Of a stretch of DNA of 64,000 bases, positions 1 through 11,192 are shown piece by piece. This stretch comes from Yamagishiella unicocca (lineage: Eukaryota; Chlorophyta; Chlorophyceae; Chlamydomonadales; Volvocaceae). A program made the translations under genes and the position numbers. Below the pieces are notes generated by a model. It made no database searches. It saw only the letters and a program-made list of their open reading frames with translations, and was not told the DNA's origin. The stretch lies in the NCBI GenBank assembly GCA_003116995.1, contig BDSL01000007.1, positions 1,860,001-1,924,000 of the forward strand, in the 5' to 3' direction. The stretch's first letter is position 1. Each line of letters begins with the position of its first letter.

Positions 1-3000
1 GGCCCCGGCACCACCGGGGTGGCGGGTCCGAAGCGGGCCGCTGCAGGCAGCCAGGTGGCGGGGAAGGCCGGGTCGTACGGCAGCCCCGCCACCATGTCCG
101 CCAGCACCCGGCCGCATGTGAAGGTGCGCGTCATGCCGTGGCCGCTGAAGCCGGCAGCCACGAACTGGGGGCGGGGGGGGCCGGATGCGAGAAGACCCGA
201 TTAACGACATAGGAAACGAAGGGCAGAAAGGGGCCCGCGAGGGGTAGGTCGGCGGGGATACGAGGAGCGGCGGAGGGGAGGGTGGATGCAGAAAGAGGGA
301 AGACGGTAGTTATGGTGTGCCGTAGCCTGCAAAAACAAAACACCCACCGCGCCCCCTCCCCGGTCCCCACCTCCCCGGTCCCCACCTGGCCCCGGCGGCC
401 CGGCATCGGGCCCACGAAGGGGAAGCGGTCCTGCGTGAAGCCAAGTATGCCGCTCCACTCGGCCTCCGGGTCCAGGCCGCCGCCGAAGACCGCGGGGAAG
501 CGCTCCGGCAGGTAGGCGTGCAGCTGCGAGCGGATGCGCTCGTCCATGGAGCCGTCGTCGTACACGCCCCACTCCATGTCCGGCACCACGTCCCGGAAGC
601 CTCCCACCACCACCCGCCCGTCCTCCCTCCGGGACCAGTACACGTAGCCGCCCCGCGCGAAGAAGGCGGCGTCCAGCGGGAACAGCGGCCCGCCCCCCGC
701 GCCCCCGGGGGCCCTGGTCGCCGCCACGTGGTTGCGCACAGGCACCAGCGCCTGCCGCAGCTCCGGCAGCAGGGCGGAGCCGTAGGCGTTGGTGCAGTGG
801 AGCACGCGGCGGGCCAGGAGGGAGTCGCCCGAGTCGGTGGTCACCTGGCGGGCGAGGGGGGAGGGTCGGAGAGGAGACCCGTGGATCGGCACTGACAAGT
901 AAAGCCGATTGGGAAGCGTTTGGTACACATGTTTGGAAATGCACGTTGGAGGACTTGGTTGGGGTGACGTAACTAGGTCCGTCTGGAGGACTTGGTTGGG
1001 GTGACATAACTAGGTCCGGAGGGCGAGGGGTGGGGAGGGCGGGGCTCGAAGGTGGTGACACGGGTACGCAGCACAGGGTGTATCGAGCTGGCGGGGTCCC
1101 GGCTGTTACCTGCAGCAGCGGGGTGGACGCGGGGTCCAGCGCCTCCATCAGCGGGGCCTGCAGCAGGGGGGCGGGGGGTGGGGGCGTACAAGCAGGTGAA
1201 GCGGCATGGGAGGTGCAGCAGGGGGACAGGCAGGAAGAGGACGCAGAGGGGGGAGCAGCCAGACGTGAGGGCGGGGCAAGCAGGGAAACCCTGACACCCT
1301 CCCTCCCCAGGGTGATGGGTTCTACCCCGGGGGATACAGCCGTCCCGTCCCCGAGGCCCCTGAAGCCCCTGCCCCAACCTGCTCCGGAACCAACCTGCCC
1401 CAACCTGCTCCGGAACCAACCTGCAGCGCTGCCGGCTTGATAGGCAGGATGTTGTTCGCCACCACAGCCCTGGACTCCTCCGGGCCGCCCGCGGATGCGC
1501 CCCCGCCCCCCCGGTGCAGCTCCCCCTCCAGTGCCGGCGGCAGCGGTGCGCCGTCCGGCAGCGGCGTCACGTGCGTCACCCGGGTGTTCTCCGCCACCAC
1601 CAGCCCCTCCGCCGGACCCGCCTCCGCAGCCAGCCGGGCGAGAGCGTGCACCAGCCGGGCAGCCCACACGCGAGCCACCCCCGGCTGCCGTACGGCGCCC
1701 ACGTAGGCTTCCGTACCCAGCAGCGCCGAGGTCTCGCGACGTGACAGCGGCTGGGCGTCCACGTGGATTCCGAACTGGGGGGGGGAGAGGGGGAGGGGGG
1801 TTGGGGGGAGGGCGGCAGCGGGTGGCGGGGTGGCGGGGCAGTGGGGCATGCGGGCAGGGCTTCGGAGGCGCACACGGCCGGGCGTTGGTGGCGTTGGTGG
1901 TGTTGGTGGTGTTGGTGGTGTTGGTGGTGTTGGTGGTGTTGGTGGTGTTGGTGGTGTTGGTGGTGTTGGTGGTGTCGGTGGTGTTGGTGGTGTTGGTGGT
2001 GTTGGTGGTGTTGGTGGTGTTGGTGGTGTTGGTGGTGTTGGTGGTGTCGGTGGTGTTGGTGGTGTCGGTGGTGTCGGTGGTGTCGGTGGTGTTGGTGGTG
2101 TTGGTGGTGTTGGTGGTGTTGGTGGTGTTGGTGGTGTTGGTGGTGTTGGTGGTGTTGGTGGTGTTGGGGGTGTTGGTGGTGTTGGTGGTGTTGGTGGGTG
2201 TTGGTGGGTGTTGGTGGGTGTTGGTGGGTGTTGGTGGTGTTGGTGGTGTTGGTGGTGTTGGTGGTGTTGGTGGTGTTGGTGGTGTTGGTGGTGTTGGTGG
2301 TGTTGGTGGTGTTGGTGGTGTTGGTGGCGTTGGTGGTGTTGGTGGTGGTTGTGGTGTTGGTGGTGTCGGTGGTGTTGGTGGTGTTGGTGGTGTTGGTGGT
2401 GTTGGTGGCAGCAGTGCCTATTTGTGCTCGTGACGCCCCTCCCTCCGGCGCCCCCAAACCCCCCACCTGCTGCATCACCTCCCCCCACCTGCTGCATCAC
2501 CTCCCCCCCACCTGCTGCATCACCTCCCCCCTACCTGCTGCATCACCTCCCCCCCACCTGCTGCATCACCTCCCCCCCACCTGCTGCATCACCTCCCCCC
2601 CACCTGCTGCATCACCTCCCCCCCACCTGCTGCATCACCTCCCCCCCACCTGCTGCATCACCTCCAGCTCCGCCAGCTCCCCCTGCATCTCGTCCTCGCC
2701 CTCGTACACGTAGTAGCCGCCGTCACCGAAGGGCGAGTAGCGCACCTCCTCCGCCAGCCCCGGCTGCTCCCGGATGAACGAGGTCACCTCGGACAGGCAC
2801 TGCAGCTCGAACGACATGATGCGGGAGGCCTCGGAGGCGCCGTAGCGGGCGGCGGTCTTGAGCCAGGGGGCGTTCAGGCTGAAGCGGGCAGCGGCAGCGG
2901 CAGGGAGGGAGCGGGCAGGGGCAGGGAGGGAGCGGGCAGGGGCAGGGAGGGAGCGGGCAGGGGCGGGGAGGGAGCGGGCAGGGGCGGGGGCAGGGGGGGG

Positions 3001-3950
3001 CGGCAGGGGCAGGGGCAGGGACAGGGGGCCCTTAGTCTCGCAGCTGCTGCAGTCGGAAGGGGATTCGAGGCTGCGGGGTGCGTTACGAGGGGTGGCAGAG
3101 GGGGGGAGAGAGGGCACGGCGGGTGAGCCCCCCACTTGGTCCGTCCGGGCGCTGAGGACCTCGAACCACGCAGGGGCGCAGGTTGCAGCACGAGACAGTC
3201 CGACACCCCGTGCCGTACTTGCGCCCAGGCGAGCCCCGAGTGGGTACTCCCGGACTGCAACAGTCTGACGGTCTGGGCTGGCGGGTATTGGTTGTGGAAA
3301 CGCGGCACCTTCTCCCCCCTCCCTTGCTTCCGTGCACCCGGGTCTTCTCGCCACCCCCCCTTTCGAGCCCGGCGCCACTCACGCGGGCCACAGCAGCCCG
3401 CCGTTGCGGCCCGTGGCTCCGTGGCTGAGCTGCCGGGCCTCCAGCAGCACCACCTGGGGGGGAGGGGAGGGGAGGGGAGGGCAGAGGCGCGGGGGCGATT
3501 GCAGCAAGTTGACGCAAAAGCGGTGGTCCTGGGCGGATGACAGCGGTTGTGGGGACAGGAGGCACTTCTACGACGTACGGCAGTTGGTTACACGTTGAAG
3601 GAGGAGCTGCAGTGGAGGACCCTTCCACGCTGCTCCACACCCGCACGGCGCCAGGAGATTCCACTATGCGTTTTCCCATTTTAATGAATTTCCCCATTGA
3701 TGAAGTCTGGGATCATAATCCTCAGTCTTGTCCTGACCTGCAGCTCGGGGCGACATTTTCGCAGGTGGTAGGCGGCGCTGACTCCCGCGATTCCCCCGCC
3801 GATTATAACGACGTCAGCCGCAGGTGGGAGCTTAAGGCGCGGCCGGCTGGAGAGGTGAGGCACAATGGGCTTGGTCGCATTAGGAAATGCCTTAATCCAG
3901 TAGGACAGAGTGGGGTTGGGCACAGGAGTGGGCACGGTGACGGGCGCCAT
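1..3950 (-). CDS. FAD-dependent oxidoreductase, DAO family (3' end outside window)
   Basis: Seven exons join in phase on the minus strand: 3950-3738, 3453-3383, 2878-2650, 1774-1421, 1157-1110, 844-386 and 164-1, giving about 512 residues before the window ends. Exon 1 starts with ATG at 3950 and carries the dinucleotide-binding motif ADVVIIGGGIAGVSAAYHL. Exon 2 holds the GATGRNGG flavin-contact motif usual in DAO-type enzymes (D-amino-acid, glycine/sarcosine and gamma-glutamylputrescine oxidases). Exon 6 reads through a substrate-domain sheet to GFTQDRFPFVGPMPG, and exon 7 has the C-terminal FAD loop VAAGFSGHGMTRTF. Family knowledge predicts oxidative deamination or demethylation of an amine or amino acid with transfer of electrons to oxygen; the substrate cannot be read from sequence. 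No clear targeting peptide or peroxisomal signal is visible because the C terminus is missing. The gene is divergent from BCKDHB. The intron between exons 3 and 4 is almost wholly tandem repeat. Confidence 0.88.
947..1019. repeat. 37-bp tandem duplication in an intron
   Basis: Two copies of a unit that includes GGACTTGGTTGGGGTGAC differ at one base (GACGTAAC versus GACATAAC). They lie in the intron between exons 5 and 6 of the FAD oxidoreductase. Confidence 0.85.
1881..2410. repeat. 9-bp minisatellite GGTGTTGGT
   Basis: More than 50 units of GGTGTTGGT occur, with GGTGTCGGT variants clustered near 1975, 2048-2085 and 2363. A short block at about 2190-2235 has a 10-bp period (GGTGTTGGTG). Because the period is a multiple of three, all frames stay open and yield spurious Val/Gly or Asn/Thr/His ORFs. 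The array fills the intron between exons 3 and 4 of the FAD oxidoreductase. Confidence 0.97.
2463..2655 (-). repeat. Nine-copy 22-24-bp repeat that reiterates an exon end and its 5' splice site
   Basis: On the minus strand each unit reads GGAGGTGATGCAGCAG followed by GTGGGG. This is the last five codons of exon 3 (EVMQQ) plus its GT donor. Nine copies run tandemly into the intron, separated by runs of C (plus strand). The first donor, at 2649, keeps phase 0 with exon 4; the next eight are copies. Confidence 0.92.
2886..3000. repeat. Intronic minisatellite, GGCAGGGAGGGAGCGGGCAG-type unit
   Basis: Four to five copies of a purine-rich unit of about 22 bp lie just upstream of the exon 3 acceptor (AG at 2880-2879) of the FAD oxidoreductase. 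They supply the pyrimidine-rich side of the intron on the coding strand. Confidence 0.8.
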
Positions 3951-5527
3951 CGTTGGCGACTTCGTTCAGGTTGTTACAGCTGGAGACCAACGACGCAGGT
4001 TGCGACGTCGACGCCCAAATGCTTTATTTGCGGATGCTTGTACCCTTTTATCTGCAGTAAGGTGAGGTCGGCAGGGGGTTAGGTGGCGCGTGGTCAGAGT
4101 GACGTGTTGTCGATGCTTGGGGTAACCACCAACCTGCCCAAGTAGCAGAAGAAGCAATGCGGACCATGCTAGGCACTCAAAAAATTGTGAGCATTCACTT
4201 GTGTATAGTTTCGGGCAACAGTGCAACTGCCGCTTGGCGCGGCTGCTAGGCTTCCCTTGGGCTTCGCACCTTCAGCGCTAGAAGTAAGTAGCCGACCGCT
4301 GACAGAGACCCGTAGCTGGTTACACGACACAGGGGCCCTACTTAGCGAGGAAAGGAGGCTGTTTACAAGGGAACGCAAGGCTTCACCAACAAGGGTTGTT
4401 GTCAATGTCGAGGCGACTTCAATGCTTTCAACGTTCCAGATGATAAATAACTCGGCAAAGATATGTCGGTGCTTGCAACAGTATGTCACCATATGATGCA
4501 CTCAAGTGCGTCCTTAAACGAATTGACGTCAACAGCGGTTTGGCTCCGAAAGTCGTACGGAAACTCAAAAACGTCACAGCAGCAGGATCCTTCACCGGTA
4601 GCCACTGGAAAATCTAAGTTGAGATGGGCAAAAGTCGCTGTAAGCTACAACACTTGGCACATCTACAGGTGCTTGACAGGTATCCGGGGGTGGTTTTCTT
4701 CGTCAAGTAGCTATGGCCTCAAAACAGGCCAAGGCGGCCCGAAACAGCTCCCCAAAGCTCCGCAGCCACTAGGTCTGCAGGCGTCAAGCGGCACAACAAT
4801 GAGAGTTAGAGAATTGCACTACGCTGCCGGCCAGGACGACGCCAACACATGGGGGCAATAGAGCCTAGGGATGAGCGAAGACGTGATAGAACTGCGCAAT
4901 GGTGAGTGGTTGAGCTGAATGTACGGACATAACGTCAGCAATGTTTACAGACTGGTGCGCTGAATAGGTCACGCGCGTCTCGACATGGCTGCAGAGGCGG
5001 ACAGGTGGTCAGCTGGTTCGTCCGGAACGGCTATGGGCGTGTGGGTCTCTAGGGCCACGCACCGTGCGGTGCGCGCTGCCAGTGAGGAAGCGCAAATGGC
5101 AGCCTTACTGGACGGCAACTGATGAGGTCCAAACTTATCCGCCTGTCGTTAATCGGGTGTAAGGTGGCCAGGCTGGGCGCGCAGGTGGCTGCCGACTGCC
5201 CTACCCCGTGAGGTTTGCTGCGTGATACCCGGCATATTGACACAAGGCTGCGCGTTAGCAAGGATTTTTACTTTGTACATTCTGAACATATTGCAGAAGG
5301 CTTCGACATATGGCAGCATCGCTCGCATCGCAGGTGTTGGCGTAGCCTGCAGCGGTACGGCCGAGTGGACCATGGGTCGGATTGTCGGACTGCATCGCGC
5401 TGACGCCAGAACTATATTACATGCATAGGCGATCTTTTTACCTCATACATAATTGTGCAGTATATTCCTTTACCGTTTTTCCATTCACTTGTAGTAGCAG
5501 TCCACCGCTTGCTCGCTCATCGGCAAA
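3951..5527. other. Intergenic region between two divergent genes
   Basis: No convincing coding exon is visible on either strand. The open frames are short, lack family similarity and have no consistent splice partners. The interval is less GC-rich than the flanking exons and must hold the promoters and 5' UTRs of the FAD oxidoreductase (leftward) and BCKDHB (rightward). I see no clear TATA box or tandem repeat. Confidence 0.6.
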
Positions 5528-8500
5528 ATGCAAACCGCTTTGGGGCAAAGCGGGCTCAATCTGCAGCGCCTTATAAGAGCAGTTAAGACGACCCTCGTAG
5601 CTCGTCTATCATCGTTGTCAGGGGCTGCGATGGTGCAGGCGGACCAGAGCACTGCCCTACCATCCGAACCGCTCCCGGGGTTCAAGCGCTTAAACCTCTG
5701 CAACGCAGTTAATGAAGCTATGATAACTGCGCTTGATACAAACGACAGGCGCGTTCTGCAAATTTGGCGAACGCTTGCCCGCGCAAGGCTCCATCCGACG
5801 TGGACCGCACTCGCGCGTGACGCTGCAGGTCCTTTGTATTCGGAGAGGACGTCTCATTTGGTGGCGTGTTTCGGTGTACCGTTGGGTTGCTGGAGCGGTT
5901 CGGCAAAGAACGCGTCTTCAACACGCCACTGTCCGAACAGGTGCGGATGGGAGCCTTCAGAATCGCTAACGTGGGACAGTCACCACCGCGTCATCATAAG
6001 CACTGTGGCTGCAATAGGGAATGGACGCTGCCGCCGTTGCAGCCTCGACATGGGCGCGCAACACCCTGCTGCCTCGGCAACCCTAGTTACGAATGTTGTG
6101 CCGAAGCGACACCGGAACGGACGGCCGTCGATGTCTTCGTTACCGAGCAGCAGTCGATACGCGCAGTCGATGTGCGCTGCCGCCATTCAACCCCGGCGGG
6201 CTACTCGCAGTAGCGGGTGCCTCCCTCCGCTGGGAGGAGAGCTTTGGCGGCCCCCAGTAGCCCCCCACCCGAAACCGATCGAGCTAGCCGTGAGCAGGAA
6301 TGGTATTTACCAGGAACTTACCCGTGTCTGTTGCAAGAGACTGGGATGACCTTCGGCTAGGGGTGAAAACCCCACCCACCCCCACCCTCCCGACCCGCAC
6401 CCTCACCTCCTGTGCCAAGGGCATCGTTGGCTTCGGCATCGGCCTGGCCTCCATGGGCCACACGGCCGTGGCGGAGATCCAGTTTGCCGACTACATCTTT
6501 CCGGCCTTCGACCAGCTGGTCAACGAGGTACGGCAACTGATGCACGGGCAGGGAGGGGCGGACCAGGTGACCCGCGGGTCCGGAGGGGCGGACCAGGCGC
6601 AGGGGTCATGAGGAGGGCGGCTCTCTCGCCTTGCCAGACATGCGCCTCTCGTCCCCCGACTCCTCGGTGGCACAGCCACCACCCCACACACTGCACACCG
6701 CATACACCCGCATACCACCCGCATACCCACCCCCTGATGCATTTCCCATATCGTGCAACCGGGTCTTACCCCATCCCAGGCTGCCAAGTACCGCTACCGC
6801 AGCGGGGGCACCTTCCACTGCGGGGGTCTCACAGTACGAGCGCCGTACGGTGCGGAGGAGGCGGCAAGAGAGTGGAGGGGGGGCTACCGCAGTGGCGGGT
6901 GGTGGTGAACTGATCGTGCGTGAGCGTCTGGGGTGTTGAGCAGGGCGGCCGCGCTGCCACTACCCTGGAGCGTCACCTCCCTCACCTCCCTCACCTCCCC
7001 CACCTCCCTCACCTCCCTCACCTCCCTCACCACCAGGCGCGGTGGGTCACGGGGGCCACTACCACAGCCAGAGCCCCGAGGCCTTCTTCACACATGTGAG
7101 GCAGCGCCCACCGGCCTGTGTATGCGCACGGGTGTTGTGGGAGGGGAGAGGCGCGGGGGGGCAAGGTGATACTTCTGGGCTTTTGTGGGCGGATGGGCTC
7201 ACACTGGGGCCGGCCATACCGCACGCCCGTCCCCTGTCCCCCGCCTCCACAGGTTTCTCGGTAGTCAACACTAGTGCTCCAGCATGCACCCACAACTAGG
7301 TGTCCGCAGACAAAGCGCCAGCTGTCCCATCCGTGTCGCGTAACCGGTCCCTGCCCCTCCCCCAGGTCCCCGGCCTCAAGGTGGTGATGCCCAGCAGCCC
7401 CGCGGAGGCCAAAGGTAGGCGGCGGGAGGGAGGGGAGGGGAGCAGGGAGGGTGGGAGCAGGGAGGGAGGCAGTAGGGAGGGAGGGAGCAGGGTGGGAGGG
7501 GTATGGGGCCGCAAGGAGAGCAGGAACACGCTAGGCGGCGCCCCTAACCCTGCACCCCCTTCCCTTCCTCCCTCCGCCTCTTCCCCCCCCCCCCAAAGGT
7601 CTGCTGCTGGCGTCCATACGTGAGCCCGACCCGGTGGTGTTCTTCGAACCTAAGATGATGTGAGCAGCGGGGGGTCGGCAGGGAGGGAAGGGGGGTGGAG
7701 GGCCGGGGCGGGTGGCGGAAAGGATGGGCTGATGCAAGTTGGAGGTCTGGGATCAGCGGTGGAGGGTGGGGTCGCCTGGGCGGGTGGTCGACTGGACGGT
7801 CAGTCCGCCCCGCCCAGGGGGGTGTCGTTGTTCGGTGCAGTCCGGACTGGCAGGCTGACCCTTCCCCGCCGCCACCCTCCGCTGCCGACCCACGGGTTTC
7901 TTCTCCTACCCTCCCCTGCGGCTCTCCGCTGCCGCCCTAATGCCGCAGGTACCGAACCGCAGTGGAGGACGTGCCTGAGGTGCGGCGGAGGGGCGGGGGT
8001 GGTAGACAGGCAGTCAGGGGGCGAGGAAGGATGTCACTTGACGCGCTGGGGGTCTAGCACGAAACCCTAAACCCTAACCTCCATATCACACACGAGGACC
8101 CATCATGGCCGCTGCCCCCCTTCCCCCTGCTCCGTTCAGGGCGACTACATGATCCCCCTGGGGGTAGCTCGGCTGGTTTCGGAGGGGAGTGACGTCACGC
8201 TGGTGGGCTGGGGCCAGCAGGTGGGTGGGGGCGGGGGAGGGAGGGAGGGGGGGAGGGGGTTAGCGGTGCGAATGTGGTGGTTGGGAGGCCGAGGGGAGTG
8301 GCGCTGCCACAGGGTGCAGGAGCGGTGCTGCCCCTCCCTCCCCCCCGCCGGTCCTTATGCCGAACCCCCCCTCCGCACGCTGGACAGGTGAATCCCTCTG
8401 CCGCGACCGGCGTTTTGAATCTGTTTACTCTGTGCGCTTCTTTGGCGACCGTTAGCTGGCATTAGTTGCCAGTTCATATCGCCACCGCGGTTTCTCCCTA

Positions 8501-9831
8501 GTAGGGCGGCGCGGTTGAAGCTACACGCCAGCACCGGACGCACACCCATGCGAATCGGTATCTGGGCTGGGATGGGCCATCGTCGGGCCTCGGTGCACCC
8601 CGCATCGCCACTCCCCCATTCGCCGCCCGGGTCCCGGTTCTCTGCTTTGCGCTCCACACTATCGCCCACGCGTTTCTTTGTCTCCACTTCACTCACCGTC
8701 GCTGAGTCCGGTTTTGAGGCCGGTCACGCAAGTCCAGTAGCCTGCACGCGCGTGCAGGTATCCGAAGGCTATTCACCAGGTGCACTTCCCATGTCGAGGT
8801 ACCGGTTATTTTATGTACCCCCCTCCGCCCGGTTGGATAGTTCTGTGGGACGACCCGTGAAGGAGCCGCGGGGCCTACCCCTGCCCCAATGGGCTGCCCC
8901 CCTCCCCCTCAGGTGCTGGTGCTGCAGCAGGCCGCCGCGCAGCTGGAGGAGCAAGACGGCATCAGCTGCGACGTCATTGACCTGAGGACGCTGGCGCCGT
9001 GGGTGGGTGGCGGGCAGGGGTGGGTGGGCACATGGCAGAGGGCGGGGTGGGGCGGGGCGCTGGTGGGGCGGTGGCCGCCCCCACTCCTCCCCACCCGCAC
9101 AACCCTGACGCTCCCCTCCTGCCCCTCCCCCCCGGGCACTCCCCTCTTCCCCACAACCGGTCACTCCCTCTCCCCCCCGGTCACTCTCCCCTCCCCTGGC
9201 TGCCCGCAGGACTCCGAGGCCGTGTGCGCCTCTGTGAGCAGGACGGGGCGGCTGGTGGTGGCGCACGAGGCGCCGCTGACGGGAGGTTTCGGAGCGGAGG
9301 TGGCAGCGACTGTGGCGGCGAGGTGGGCCACATGGTGGACCCGCCTGCTGCTCCTTGCACATCCAGCACCACCCGACATGGCATACTGCTGTCCACCTGC
9401 CCACCCACCTGGCTGCCCACCAGGCTGCCCACCAGGCTGCCCACCTGGCTGCCCACCAGGCTGCCCACCTGGCTGCCCACCTGCCTACCCACCTGGCTGC
9501 CCACCTGGCTGCCCACCAGGCTGCCCACCAGGCTGCCCACCTGGCTGCCCACCTGACCACCCACCTGGCTGCCCACCTGGCTGCCCACCAGGCTGCCCAC
9601 CCTCCTGCCCACCTGGCTGCCCCGCCTCCCATCACTGCCTTTACACCCCCCCTCCTGCCCCTCCACCATCGCCACTGCGTCTGCCCCCCCCAAAGGTGCT
9701 TCACCCGGCTTGAGTCCCCCCCGGTGCGCTGCTGCGGCGCCGACACCCCCTTCCCGCTGGTGATGGAGCCCGTGTACCTGCCGGGGGTGGCTCGGGTGGT
9801 GGACGCGGTGAGGCAGACGGTGGCCTTCTGA
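5528..9831 (+). CDS. BCKDHB: Branched-chain 2-oxo acid dehydrogenase E1 component, beta subunit
   Basis: Twelve phase-consistent exons encode 376 aa: 5528-5748, 5829-5940, 6420-6527, 6780-6849, 7037-7095, 7366-7414, 7599-7659, 7949-7979, 8140-8220, 8913-9002, 9210-9322 and 9696-9831 (TGA). The product is the beta subunit of the alpha2beta2 thiamine-diphosphate E1 enzyme, which decarboxylates the keto acids of Leu, Ile and Val in mitochondria. Recognisable blocks in order are [13 protein letters not shown] (from residue 52), [66 protein letters not shown] and [13 protein letters not shown]. These cover the pyrimidine-binding and C-terminal transketolase domains. Length is close to that of animal and plant homologues. 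Residues 1-50 are rich in Arg, Ser, Leu and Ala and read as a mitochondrial transit peptide. Intron 1 appears to use a GC donor at 5749. Introns carry repeats, including a dispersed element in intron 9. Confidence 0.96.
8065..8077. repeat. Short telomere-like repeat (CCCTAAA)2
   Basis: CCCTAAACCCTAA lies in intron 8 of BCKDHB. Two units of the plant-type telomere motif are seen; this is short enough to be chance. Confidence 0.4.
8640..8770 (+). repeat. Dispersed repeat family B, copy 1
   Basis: This segment of BCKDHB intron 9 matches the reverse complement of about 19365-19475. The shared core is a pyrimidine-rich TTCTTTGTCTCCACTTCAC, then CCACCGTCG-like sequence, GAGGCCGGTCACGC and AGTCCAGTAGCCTGCACGCG. 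Similarity continues across about 90 bases with scattered substitutions, so it is homology rather than low complexity. It is probably a short non-autonomous transposable element; no terminal structure was recognised. Confidence 0.6.
9400..9630. repeat. 12-bp minisatellite GGCTGCCCACCT/A
   Basis: About 18 units of GGCTGCCCACCT or GGCTGCCCACCA, with a few degenerate ones, fill most of intron 11 of BCKDHB. Many units carry CAG or GTGGGC-like splice-site fragments, but only the AG at 9694-9695 restores the conserved protein. Confidence 0.92.
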
Positions 9832-10410
9832 GGCACCCGGGTGCGGGGGTGCACAACTGGCAGAGGGGGCTGGAAGCCCACAACAGGTGACAGCCCATAA
9901 CGTGTGTACAGTTATGGTAATAATGGGAATAATAATGTATGTGACTGTGTTGCGGCGCCGGGTTGCGGCTGCTGTTGTGGTGGGTGCGAGGTTGGGCGGC
10001 CCCTCAGAGGCACCTGCTGGTGCTGGCAGCTGGCTAGAGGTGCAGCTTAGCGGTGGAATATAGTACGACAATGTACAATACGAGGCGAACGAGTTCAGGA
10101 TTGTTTATATCTATGGTTTAATTATGGTGCACCGCCCACCTGGGCCCCGAGTCACCATGTGCCTCCCTTGCCTCGCGGTGCAAACATGGGCCATCGTGGG
10201 GACACCCTCCCTTATTACTAATCAACTACCTGCAGTACTGGGGAGTGAGACAGTCAGAAGGCATACATCGGTATGGTTCAGGGGTTTCGAGGAAGACCCG
10301 TGGATGCCCGAAAAAACTGTTCAGAACAGACGTTTTGGGGTGGCTTGCCAGTAGGTGTGCCAGGGTGTCTGCCTGCCTTATGGTGTGGACACAATACTTG
10401 CTAGCTATGC

Positions 10411-10415
10411 TGTAA
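10411..10415 (+). promoter_or_regulatory. Candidate polyadenylation signal TGTAA for BCKDHB
   Basis: TGTAA is the usual near-upstream element in volvocine algae. This is the first clear copy found beyond the BCKDHB stop (9831), implying a 3' UTR of about 0.6 kb. Confidence 0.35.
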
Positions 10416-10555
10416 AGCAGCGGTTTAGTCATTTAGGACGGCCAGTCAACAATACAGGAGCCCCTTTGCACCTTTCTGTGTAGATCACTTCGATGGCTGC
10501 TGGCCGTCCTACCATACCTTCAAATTTAAAACTTAGCTGCTTAGTACTAGTCTTG

Positions 10556-10560
10556 TTACA
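10556..10560 (-). promoter_or_regulatory. Candidate polyadenylation signal TGTAA for the NLR-like gene
   Basis: TTACA on the plus strand reads TGTAA in the sense of the minus-strand gene, 0.63 kb beyond its stop codon. With 10411-10415 it suggests that the two convergent 3' UTRs end about 150 bases apart. Confidence 0.35.
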
Positions 10561-10802
10561 GTGGGCTCCAGAACAAAAGGCAGAACCACCGGGCACATCA
10601 CCGGACACCGAAGGAGATGAAAGAGACCCAGCCGCACCGCAGCAATGCAAACCACCAAGACACCAGTCAACAGTCCAGAGGCAGAAGCAGCCAGCACCCC
10701 AAGGGGAATTTGCGCTGTGGCTTTCCCAATTAGGAACCGACCTCCAACACACCTAGCAACCGGTGATCCAGTGGAGAGCCAGGGCGCCACCACGCCACCA
10801 CC

Positions 10803-10997
10803 AGACAATCTCCTCTCATCTCAGAAACCGCAAGCCCCAAGCAGGTTACCACCACCCAGGAACAAGGAAAAAAGAAGCAAGTGGTAAACCCTGCCAACAC
10901 ACAGCCAGGCCCGATTACGACCCCAAAGTCATGTCGTCCGACCCCGTACGCACAAGGCGACTGGAAACTACCCGCCGATAAGGGTGCTGCAGCCCCA
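10803..10997 (-). repeat. Dispersed repeat family A, copy 1 (3' flank of NLR-like gene)
   Basis: About 190 bases align with the reverse complement of 56308-56500. Shared blocks include CTCATCTCAGAAACC, CACCACCCAGGAACAA, AAACCCTGCC, GATTACGACCCC, TCATGTCGTCC, ACGCACAAGGCGAC and ACTACCCGC. I estimate roughly 70 percent identity by eye. Relative to transcription of each neighbouring gene the two copies point the same way and both lie downstream of the stop codon. Confidence 0.75.
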
Positions 10998-11192
10998 CAG
11001 CGGCCCAACCCTTCCAGGGAACCGCCAACGCGGCAAACCCCGAAGAAGGGCCCCAAACCCCACAACACCACGGTGGATGGCACGATGCTGTAGATCAAAC
11101 CCAGGGACCACAGGGGGCCCAGCCCCTGAACTCTATAGGGCCGCAGCCATAACCCGGCGCCCAATCTCCATTCGGGCGGGGTTAGAGCGGGG

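Larger units (their letters stand above)
9832..11192. other. Convergent 3' flanks of BCKDHB and the NLR-like gene
   Basis: No coding exon is supported here. The interval holds the 3' UTRs of the two convergent genes and a dispersed repeat (10803-10997). Several open frames of 60-200 codons on both strands show no domain and no splice partners. Confidence 0.6.

Noticed and set aside
1763..2777. Long Val/Leu, Trp/Cys or Gly/Val repeat ORFs over the 9-bp minisatellite
   Set aside because: They are translation of an intronic microsatellite whose period is a multiple of three; every frame is open and none shows protein-like composition.
9355..9831. Plus-strand ORF rich in [13 protein letters not shown] repeats
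   Set aside because: It lies over the 12-bp minisatellite of BCKDHB intron 11 and then runs in a different frame across the last coding exon.
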